Program-made: the position numbers and the translations under genes | Assembly: GCA_002730485.1 (NCBI GenBank) | Contig: PCAH01000192.1 | Span: 1-18,497, forward strand | DNA length: 18,497 nt | Reading direction: 5' to 3' | From: Dehalococcoidia bacterium | Lineage (GTDB): Bacteria > Chloroflexota > Dehalococcoidia > UBA3495 | Part shown: piece by piece, positions 12,970 to 18,497 of the stretch | How positions within the stretch are numbered: the stretch's first letter is position 1 | How the letters are laid out: every line of letters begins with the position of its first letter | Notes under the pieces: generated by a model | What the model saw: the letters and a program-made list of their open reading frames with translations, nothing else | Databases searched by the model: none | What the model was told of the DNA's origin: nothing

Positions 12970-13104
12970 TTAACCCTGCTTCGCGGTATCCGTGGTGAAC
13001 CCGCAGACTGAAGATGGATGCGGGAGGTATCGGGAGTAATCATAGCAACGCCCACTGGCCTGTGGCAATGCGACGCTCTCTTAGAGGCGATTAACACTCA
13101 GCGT

Positions 13105-13192
13105 TTAAGTAATTCTATTCTATATATTAATTTTTTTAAGTAACATATTGATATATTTGATTCATCTAATACAATAAAGACATATTACTTAA
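13105..13192 (+). promoter_or_regulatory. Three TTAAGTAA-type sites, candidate operator
   Basis: TTAAGTAA occurs at 13105-13112 and 13136-13143, and its inverse TTACTTAA at 13185-13192. The second and third bracket the candidate -35 and -10 boxes; the first two are 31 bases apart, about three helical turns. The stretch is strikingly AT-rich against its surroundings. Confidence 0.5.
13148..13175 (+). promoter_or_regulatory. Sigma-70 promoter for the DUF2089 operon
   Basis: TTGATA (13148-13153), 16-base spacer, TACAAT (13170-13175). Transcription would start near 13182, giving a leader of about 20 bases. Confidence 0.65.
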
Positions 13193-13201
13193 GGTGATGT
13201 G

Positions 13202-13564
13202 ATGTCTCAGGACTGGCAGCAACTTACAAAGCTCACCGGAAACCACCCTCTGTTGGTGGAGCGAGTACGTCTGGAAGCGGAAGAAACGGCCATTGAAGGC
13301 AGCTTTGAACTGCCTCCCTTGGCACGGCTGTCTGGCGATGACCAGATCTTTGTGATCGCCTTTCTCCGGGCCCATGGTTCCATCAAAGAGATGGAGCGGG
13401 TCTTCGGCATCAGCTACCCCACAGTCAAGAACCGGCTGAACCGTATCGCAGAACAGTTCGAATTCGTCCAGTCCGACGCCCAACCGCAGCAGTCAGAGGT
13501 CCTCGCCCTGTTGAATCAGGGAGAGATCAGCGCCGCCGAGGCGATAGAGAGGCTTTCACCATGA
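13202..13564 (+). CDS. DUF2089-family protein, probable DNA-binding regulator
   Basis: 120 residues from ATG 13202 (AAGG eight bases before; the preceding GTG 13199 is also possible). The middle, about residues 40-85, has PPLARLSGDDQIFVIAFLRA then IKEMERVFGISYPTVKNRLN, a helix-turn-helix like that of sigma-factor region 4, which is the DUF2089 feature. The C-terminus VLALLNQGEISAAEAIERL is the short helical hairpin also found at the N-terminus of the third gene in this operon. Function is not known; the helix-turn-helix and the inverted sites in its promoter suggest it controls its own operon. It ends in ATGA, the stop overlapping the start of the membrane protein gene. Confidence 0.85.
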   Translation: MSQDWQQLTKLTGNHPLLVERVRLEAEETAIEGSFELPPLARLSGDDQIFVIAFLRAHGSIKEMERVFGISYPTVKNRLNRIAEQFEFVQSDAQPQQSEVLALLNQGEISAAEAIERLSP

Positions 13565-13839
13565 TTCGACCACCGTGGCTGTTGCACCTGAGGGTCAAGG
13601 GAAAGAACCGCGGGTTCAGATTGGCGTTCCCTCTGTTCGTGATCTGGCCGTTCTTGCTGCTCACTGCCGTGCTGTTAGCTCCGATAGTGCTGACACTCGC
13701 CGTAGTATTTTGGTCTACCGGTTGGCGGCGGCCAATGCTTTCTTCAGGTCCCCGGTTCTTCACCATGTTCTGTGCGCTTCGTGGGCTTGAGATTGACGTT
13801 CAAAATCAAGACAAACACGTCTATTTGAGTATTCGTTAG
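13561..13839 (+). CDS. Small membrane protein of the DUF2089 operon
   Basis: 92 residues. After a basic N-terminal stretch (HLRVKGKNRGFR, 9-20) there is a long hydrophobic part (about 21-51: LAFPLFVIWPFLLLTAVLLA onwards), enough for one long or two short membrane helices, then a polar C-terminal tail of about 40 residues ending VYLSIR. I do not recognise a named family, although small membrane proteins in this position of DUF2089 operons are familiar. It starts at the ATG inside the ATGA overlap with the DUF2089 gene, so translation is coupled. Thirty-eight bases separate it from the SHOCT-like gene. The positive-inside rule suggests the basic N-terminus is cytoplasmic. Confidence 0.75.
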   Translation: MIRPPWLLHLRVKGKNRGFRLAFPLFVIWPFLLLTAVLLAPIVLTLAVVFWSTGWRRPMLSSGPRFFTMFCALRGLEIDVQNQDKHVYLSIR

Positions 13840-13877
13840 ACCAACCGAAATAATCGTTCTAGACAAGAGGAATAACC

Positions 13878-14312
13878 ATGGATAACAACAGAAGACAGAT
13901 ACTGGACATGCTCGCGGAAGGCAAGATCCAGGTGGATGAAGCAGAGCGCTTATTGACCCTGGTATCCACAAAAGACGAGCCGGTCGAATCGGGAATGCCA
14001 GCCGGTTCCAGCAGAACCTCCGGAAAATATCTGAAGGTGATGGTGGAGCCAGGCGAAAACGCCGATGGCGACAGCCCGGAGCGGGTGAATATCCGCGTGC
14101 CCATCGCTCTGATACGCGCCGGAGTCAAACTGGCTGCACTCATACCCAGTTCCTCAGCGGATTCAGTCAATGAAGAATTGAGAAAGAACGGTATTCAATT
14201 CGACATCGGGAGCCTAAAACCCGAGGATTTGGAAGCCCTGGTCGACTCCCTGCAAGACCTGGAAATCGACGTCAAGGATGGCCAACACAAGGTCAGGGTG
14301 TTCGTAGAGTAA
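13878..14312 (+). CDS. SHOCT-like / YvlB-N-type domain protein
   Basis: 144 residues. Residues 5-27 (RRQILDMLAEGKIQVDEAER) form the short helical hairpin called SHOCT-like or YvlB/LiaX N-terminal domain. The rest, KYLKVMVEP, RVNIRVPIALIRAGVKLAALIP and a C-terminal part (GIQFDIGSLKPEDLEALVDS, then IDVKDGQHKVRVFVE), matches the layout of small proteins that travel with DUF2089 genes. No membrane segment or signal is seen; it is probably cytoplasmic or binds at the membrane. AAGAGGAAT precedes the ATG. It is the last gene of the operon. Related domains occur in envelope-stress proteins such as LiaX, so a link to envelope state is a fair guess but no more. Confidence 0.8.
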   Translation: MDNNRRQILDMLAEGKIQVDEAERLLTLVSTKDEPVESGMPAGSSRTSGKYLKVMVEPGENADGDSPERVNIRVPIALIRAGVKLAALIPSSSADSVNEELRKNGIQFDIGSLKPEDLEALVDSLQDLEIDVKDGQHKVRVFVE

Positions 14313-14334
14313 GCCCAGAAGTAACTGCAGGCCG

Positions 14335-14362
14335 TTGATTTCCCGACTGGCGATGCTACAAT
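14335..14362 (+). promoter_or_regulatory. Sigma-70 promoter with extended -10 for the NHL propeller gene
   Basis: TTGATT (14335-14340), 16-base spacer ending TGC, then TACAAT (14357-14362). It is 71 bases before the start codon. Confidence 0.65.
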
Positions 14363-14433
14363 CTCCGAGGGCCCGTAAGGGGCCGCCGTCAATGATCCGA
14401 TGGCAAGCCAATAGCTGATTTGAGGTTGTAACC

Positions 14434-15381
14434 ATGGTAACTTTAGGCTCGGGTTCCTACACTTACGAAGTAGAAGAGGGTTGGGGCAAGCTCCCCGACG
14501 GTTGGTCTTTCAAAGAGTGCGCCGCAGTTGGCGTTGACGCCCAGGACAACGTTTACGTTTTCAACCGGGGCGAGCACCCCATGATCGTCTTTGATAAGGA
14601 CGGAAATTTCCTCCGCTCCTGGGGCGAGGGTGTCTACCCCAGGGCCCACGGCGTGACCATGGGCCCCGACTACAGCATCTATCTCACCGATGACGGCGAC
14701 CACACCGTGCGCAAGTGCAACATGGACGGCTCGGTGATCTTCACCCTGGGGATTCCAGGCAAGCCCTCTGCCTTCATGGGCGGTGACCCTTTCAATCGCT
14801 GTACCCACGTGGCCCTGGACCCACAAACCGCCGAGTTCTACGTCTCTGACGGTTACGGTAACGCCCGCGTCCACAAGTATTCTCCAGACGGCAAACTCCT
14901 CTTCTCCTGGGGAGAGTCGGGGACCGGAGAGGGTCAATTCAACATCGCCCATAACGTATGCACCGACAAGGACGGCTGGGTCTATGTGGCCGACCGCGAG
15001 AACCAACGCGTGCAGGTCTTCGACAAGAACGGCAAGTTCGAGACCCAGTGGAAGGACATGGCCCGCCCCTGTGGCCTGTTCATCGACACCAGCGGCGACC
15101 AGAAGGTCTATGTGGGTGAATTGGGCGTGGCTATCGGTCCCAACGACCAGGCCTCCGGTCTCGGCCCACGCATCGGGATCATGGACACCAAGGGCAACTA
15201 CCTGGCCAAGCTGGGTGACGTGCCGGAGAGCGAAAACGCGGGCAGCTTCATCGCCCCCCACGGTGTATGCATCAACTCCAAGGGCGACATCTTCGTCGGT
15301 GAAGTGTCCTGGACGCATACCGGCAGCCGCCTGAACCCGCCCCGCGAGGTACGCTCCCTACAAAAACTAACCAAGAAGTAG
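14434..15381 (+). CDS. NHL-repeat six-bladed beta-propeller protein, peptidylglycine-amidating-lyase-like
   Basis: 315 residues built of NHL-type blades, for example HTVRKCNMDGSVIFTLG, NARVHKYSPDGKLLFSWG, ENQRVQVFDKNGKFETQW and RIGIMDTKGNYLAKLG, with intervening DPxxxxxYVSDGY- and DKDGWVYVADR-type strands. The arrangement resembles bacterial homologues of peptidyl-alpha-hydroxyglycine alpha-amidating lyase (PAL). Whether it is an enzyme is open; many bacterial PAL-like propellers have no known activity. No signal peptide is evident, so it should be cytosolic, unlike eukaryotic PAL. It has its own extended -10 promoter and stands alone, with a MITE-like element downstream. Fold sure, function unknown. 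Confidence 0.85.
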   Translation: MVTLGSGSYTYEVEEGWGKLPDGWSFKECAAVGVDAQDNVYVFNRGEHPMIVFDKDGNFLRSWGEGVYPRAHGVTMGPDYSIYLTDDGDHTVRKCNMDGSVIFTLGIPGKPSAFMGGDPFNRCTHVALDPQTAEFYVSDGYGNARVHKYSPDGKLLFSWGESGTGEGQFNIAHNVCTDKDGWVYVADRENQRVQVFDKNGKFETQWKDMARPCGLFIDTSGDQKVYVGELGVAIGPNDQASGLGPRIGIMDTKGNYLAKLGDVPESENAGSFIAPHGVCINSKGDIFVGEVSWTHTGSRLNPPREVRSLQKLTKK

Positions 15382-15410
15382 ACAATTCTGATAATCGCTT
15401 CTTAGGCGAG

Positions 15411-15540
15411 CAGTTGCCCCCTCTAGCTCTCTCCCTTGCGAGGGGGAGAGAACTTCAATGGTCTTTCTTGCCAGTTGATTGCCCAGCAAGGGCAAAATCC
15501 CTTCCCCCTCGCAAGGGGGAAGGTTAGGATGGGGGCGCTG
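15411..15540. mobile_element. MITE-like element with long terminal inverted repeats
   Basis: The left arm 15411-15450 (starting CAGTTGCCCCC) and the inverse of the right arm 15501-15540 (starting CAGCGCCCCC) align over about 40 bases, sharing the exact core CCCTTGCGAGGGGGA. Each arm also folds on itself (CTCCC/GGGAG; CTTCCCCC/GGGGGAAG). The roughly 50-base middle has no coding capacity. No clear target duplication is seen. It would also work as a terminator for the propeller gene. Confidence 0.7.
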
Positions 15541-15598
15541 TACCAAAGCCCTCATGTTCAACTAAACAACTCAACCACCAATCCGGAGCAACAACCAC

Positions 15599-16288
15599 AT
15601 GGAAATAAGTCTTGGCAGCCTGAAAAGAGGTGCCGAAGAAGCCCAGGGCACCGCGATAATCATTGACGTTTTCCGGGCCTTTACAACGGCGGCCATCGCC
15701 TTTGACCACGGCGCCAAGGAGATCATCCTGTTTGCCGAGCCTGACAACGCCCTGGCCCTGCACAAAAAGGGCGTTGGTGACTACCTGATGGGGGAGGTCT
15801 CCGGGAAAAAGCCGGACGGCTTCGACTTTGGAAACTCGCCCCACGAGATTTCCGATGTGGACATGACTGGAAAGACGCTGATCCAATCCACCAGAGCCGG
15901 AACCGTGGGCGTGGAGGCCGCAACAAACGCCTCGGAGATATTCCTGGGCTCGTTTGTCGTCGCCCAGGCCACCATAGCCGCCATCAAGAAAGAAGGCCCC
16001 GACCTGGTTTCAATCATTGCCATGGGAGATCAGGGCGTGGTGAGGGCAGACGAAGATGAGCAATGTGGTATCTACCTGAGGAACATCATGGAAGACCGCA
16101 AACCCGACTTCGAAGCGGTGAAGAGTCTGATCCTGACCGGAGGCGCCACTCAGAAGTTCTTTGACCCTGAACAGCCCCAGTACCACCCTGAAGACGTGAC
16201 GCTGGCCCTGCAGGCCGACACGTATTCATTCGCCATGAAGATCAGCCGTGAAGACGGTCTGCTAGTGGCGCGAAGACAGGACGGGTAA
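15599..16288 (+). CDS. 2-phosphosulfolactate phosphatase family protein (ComB-like)
   Basis: 229 residues. ComB signature blocks are present: IIIDVFRAFTTAA (20-32) with Asp23, the GEVSGKKPDGFDFGNSPHE block (65-83), LIQSTRAGTVGVEAA (94-108) and the acidic DEDEQCGIYL (151-160) near the Mg site. ComB removes phosphate from 2-phosphosulfolactate in methanogen coenzyme M synthesis; many bacteria have homologues without a complete CoM pathway, perhaps making sulfolactate. No comA or comC is in the window, so the substrate here is uncertain. ATG 15599 has only a loose site (CCGGAG, ten bases before). It converges on the FAD oxidoreductase with just ten bases between, leaving no room for a terminator. 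Confidence 0.85.
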   Translation: MEISLGSLKRGAEEAQGTAIIIDVFRAFTTAAIAFDHGAKEIILFAEPDNALALHKKGVGDYLMGEVSGKKPDGFDFGNSPHEISDVDMTGKTLIQSTRAGTVGVEAATNASEIFLGSFVVAQATIAAIKKEGPDLVSIIAMGDQGVVRADEDEQCGIYLRNIMEDRKPDFEAVKSLILTGGATQKFFDPEQPQYHPEDVTLALQADTYSFAMKISREDGLLVARRQDG

Positions 16289-16298
16289 ACCGCCTGGC

Positions 16299-17414
16299 TT
16301 AGAACCGATCCAGCTTCAGGTGTTCAGCCCCATCAACGTCGGTTTTACCGGTGTCAATCAGGTCAAACATCGCCTGGGCCATGCCGGTGCTCCAGAGAAT
16401 CCCCTTCCGACCGGCCCCAGTGGCCACAAAGAGGTTGTCCCAGCCGGTGACCTTATCGACGATGGGCATACCGTCGCCCGATAGAGGACGAAGGCAGGCT
16501 GTCTGCTGTACAAGCTCTGCGTCGTCCATACCAGGGATCATCTTCATGAAGTCGGCCATGATGCTGTCTCTAGCCTCTGCCGTGGTGCTCTCCTCAAATC
16601 CGGCCTCTTCCTCGGTTGTGCCAGCCCATATCAGGCCGTCTGTCTTCGTGGCCACATAGCTGTGGGCGTAGTTCACGGCCATATTCAGGGCTTTATTCTC
16701 TGAGCGCAGCCGCAGTATCTGTCCCCTCAAAGGAGTGACGGGGATATTCACACCGCACCATTCAGAAGCCAGGCCTGTCCACGGCCCCATAGCCAGCAGC
16801 ACGATTCCAGCGTTGATGGTTCCGTTCTCCAACTGAACCCCGGTACATCTGTCACCCTCGGTGATCAGGCCGATCGCCCTGCGTTGCACCATCTCCACAC
16901 CGTAACTCTCGCCAGCCCGCATGGCCGCCAGGATGAACCGGTACGGTTCCAGGGCACCCGGGCTCTGCTCAAACAGCGCGCCGATGCACACACCGCTCAC
17001 TTGAGGCTCTAATTCCAGCGCCCGTTGAGTGTCCACCCACTCGACGTTGAACCCACCAACATCCTTCATCCATTCGATGTTCTTCTTGGACTCGGCAGCT
17101 TCTTCTTCAGTGAATGCCAGATGCAGTCGGTCTCGCAATTCGAATCCGACATCTATCCCGGTGTAGTCATGCAGCTCTCTGGCGAGGCCCCGATGACGGC
17201 CATAGCACCAGAGACTGAACTCCAGCAGGGGATAGGGCGTCCCAACGCCGGTCAGTGGGTCCAATCCGCCAAAGGCGAACCCAGAGGCGTGGCTCCCCAG
17301 GGAATCAGCCTCCAAGATGGTCACTTTGTAGCCCTGTCGACCCAGTAGGTAGCCGGTGAGACAGGCTACGATTCCCCCACCAACGATTACCACGTCACGT
17401 GATTCAGTGGTCAA
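16299..17414 (-). CDS. FAD-dependent amine/amino-acid oxidoreductase (DAO family)
   Basis: 371 residues. The N-terminal Rossmann fold shows VVIVGGGIVACLTGYLLGRQ and the strand-end acid in VTILEADSLGSHASG. Later blocks are VVLLAMGPW-like (IVLLAMGPWTGLASEWCG), PLRGQILRLR, and the C-terminal FAD piece ACLRPLSGDGMPIVDKV followed by NLFVATGAGRKGILWSTGMA, all typical of the DAO family (glycine oxidase ThiO, sarcosine oxidase, DadA). It should oxidise a primary or secondary amine, giving an imine and passing electrons to oxygen or a carrier. The start is TTG at 17414: an in-frame TAG lies not far upstream, no ATG or GTG intervenes, and GAGAGG is six bases before the TTG. The exact substrate is unknown. 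Confidence 0.85.
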   Translation of the reverse strand: MTTESRDVVIVGGGIVACLTGYLLGRQGYKVTILEADSLGSHASGFAFGGLDPLTGVGTPYPLLEFSLWCYGRHRGLARELHDYTGIDVGFELRDRLHLAFTEEEAAESKKNIEWMKDVGGFNVEWVDTQRALELEPQVSGVCIGALFEQSPGALEPYRFILAAMRAGESYGVEMVQRRAIGLITEGDRCTGVQLENGTINAGIVLLAMGPWTGLASEWCGVNIPVTPLRGQILRLRSENKALNMAVNYAHSYVATKTDGLIWAGTTEEEAGFEESTTAEARDSIMADFMKMIPGMDDAELVQQTACLRPLSGDGMPIVDKVTGWDNLFVATGAGRKGILWSTGMAQAMFDLIDTGKTDVDGAEHLKLDRF

Positions 17415-17437
17415 TTTATGCCTCTCTTTTTCCGCCT

Positions 17438-17465
17438 AATATCCGGCCGAAGGAGCCCGGATATT
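17438..17465 (-). promoter_or_regulatory. Inverted repeat upstream of the FAD oxidoreductase
   Basis: AATATCCGG (17438-17446) and CCGGATATT (17457-17465) form a perfect 9-bp inverted repeat with a 10-base gap, 24 bases before the TTG start. It could be an operator or a leader hairpin. Confidence 0.5.
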
Positions 17466-17552
17466 CAGGCGCGTCTTTATGTCTTGTACGAGCTTACCAC
17501 AGGCGCGGCACCAGATTAATGACCGGCGGCACTCGCCGTGTATATCCCATTA

Positions 17553-18377
17553 TTAAAGACCCTTGAACCAGACTTCAAACTGGTCCAGGTGGGAGATTTC
17601 CCCGGTAACCGCCAAACGACCCAGGTGAATCCCGTCTTCGGCGGTCAGTCGTCCGTAGGTGAACAACAGGTATTGCTCTCCAGTTGCAGAGAGTGACAGG
17701 TCCGGATTCCGGGCGGATTCCGGTTTCATTTCAAACGCGTCGCCAGTCACCACTAACTGGGATTTTTCTCCATCAACATCAAAGCCATAGACCACCGGTT
17801 TTGGCAACTTCTCGGAAGGGCGGAAGCACATGCCGAGCCACCTCGGGGTCATATCCACCAGGACCGGCACACAATCTGAGTCGAGCCCTGCGTTCGCCTG
17901 AAATGCCGACCGTATATCAAAGTCGTGGATCGCCAATTCCTGAATCCGCAGTTCCACGTACGCCGCAGCCGTCATGGCCCCCCGGCGGACATGCCAACAG
18001 AGAGTGTCCCAAGAGGTCTTGGCGAACTCATCAAACTCCAAATGCAGCTTCTTGTAGCTGGCGTCGAATGATTCCAGAAAGTGGCCTGCCATCTCATTGC
18101 GGCGATTGATATCCCGCTGGGCATTGGCAGCGGAAAGTTCAGCTGGTTGGGGAGGCACGAATCCGGCGGGCGGGTTGGAATCCCCGCCACGGCCGCGCTC
18201 CATGCTCTCAGCCTGCCGTTCTGCGCCGCCAATCAGATGGCTCACCACGTCCTGGACCTGCCATTCGGCGCAGGCGCTGGGCAGTTCCCACTGTTCCGTT
18301 GTCAAATCGCCCAGGTATTTTCGGATATTGGCCGCCAATCGCTTGGCCACAGCCACGCGATGTTCTATCTCAGTCAT
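17553..18377 (-). CDS. Maleylpyruvate isomerase-family (MDMPI_N, DinB-fold) protein
   Basis: 274 residues from ATG 18377, where AGGAG lies six bases upstream; the frame is open 13 codons further. The first half is a DinB-fold bundle: LPSACAEWQVQDVVSHLIGG with His47 as expected metal ligand, and ELAIHDFDIRSA near residue 160 with a second His. The second half (from about residue 190, VYGFDVDGEKSQLVVTGDAF onwards) resembles the SCP2-like C-terminal domain common in mycothiol-dependent maleylpyruvate isomerase relatives. Actinobacterial members use mycothiol; which low-weight thiol this organism uses is not shown. Reaction unknown. It is read toward the FAD oxidoreductase with a gap of 138 bases. 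Confidence 0.82.
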   Translation of the reverse strand: MTEIEHRVAVAKRLAANIRKYLGDLTTEQWELPSACAEWQVQDVVSHLIGGAERQAESMERGRGGDSNPPAGFVPPQPAELSAANAQRDINRRNEMAGHFLESFDASYKKLHLEFDEFAKTSWDTLCWHVRRGAMTAAAYVELRIQELAIHDFDIRSAFQANAGLDSDCVPVLVDMTPRWLGMCFRPSEKLPKPVVYGFDVDGEKSQLVVTGDAFEMKPESARNPDLSLSATGEQYLLFTYGRLTAEDGIHLGRLAVTGEISHLDQFEVWFKGL

Positions 18378-18497
18378 TTCGTGCTCCTGCCTTGCCGTTT
18401 GCCTGGTCGGTGGCATCGGTATCTACGTTCTTGTACAATTCCAGGCAACCGCGCCCGTGGGCGTATGGCAACCCCTTAAACGAGGAACTTCAGCTAT

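Noticed and set aside
14443..15318. 291-codon open frame on minus, opposite the NHL propeller
   Set aside because: The opposite frame encodes a clear repeat protein with promoter and start; this one is a codon-bias shadow.

Overview
The window reads as a chromosomal stretch of a free-living, moderately GC-rich bacterium. My best guess is Chloroflexota, perhaps a SAR202/Dehalococcoidia-type lineage. This rests on the mix of a mitochondrial-type aconitase, a HemQ-type coproheme decarboxylase, a mycobacterial-like 7Fe ferredoxin, a DUF2089/SHOCT-like operon, a PAL-like NHL propeller and luciferase-like monooxygenases. It is inference; no phylogenetic marker was tested. I see no prophage, plasmid, CRISPR or transposase. 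Mobile-like DNA is limited to short inverted repeats.

Layout, left to right. 1-230 is the tail of a luciferase-like monooxygenase. An FKBP lipoprotein (minus) is divergent from a small rhodanese (875-1258), whose catalytic cysteine codon is an in-frame TGA at 1133. An isochorismatase-fold amidohydrolase, ribosomal protein bS21 with tandem terminator hairpins, an FmdB zinc ribbon with a serine-rich tail, and D-aminoacyl-tRNA deacylase follow on plus. A gene-free stretch (3527-3888) is full of inverted repeats. A minus-strand block then holds a DinB-fold protein, nadC, nadA, miaB and tRNA-Ser(GCT). The plus strand resumes with an Lrp/AsnC regulator whose 3' end is duplicated, a ferredoxin and aconitase. 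HemQ (minus) converges on aconitase across a shared terminator. Next come an AT-rich promoter, a three-gene DUF2089/membrane/SHOCT-like operon, an NHL propeller, a MITE-like element, a ComB-family phosphatase, a convergent FAD oxidoreductase with a TTG start, and a maleylpyruvate-isomerase-fold protein.

Main observation: the rhodanese reads through TGA in the same frame for another 40 codons, and these encode the missing half of the active-site loop and the conserved C-terminus. The TGA lies exactly where CRxGxR needs its Cys. About 21 nt downstream is a hairpin with a one-base 5' bulge, a 3-bp upper stem and a loop starting GU, the layout of a bacterial SECIS. A selenocysteine rhodanese is the simplest reading. 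I recall rhodanese-type selenoproteins being predicted in marine metagenomes, so the family may not be wholly new. No selA/B/C/D gene is in the window to prove decoding. TGA is also nearly absent as a terminator here (1 of 22 genes).

How genes work together: nadA and nadC are consecutive steps of de novo NAD synthesis (nadB is not here). miaB and nadA overlap by one base and both need Fe-S clusters, as do aconitase and ferredoxin. HemQ makes heme b. The DUF2089 operon looks like a self-regulated, membrane-linked unit.
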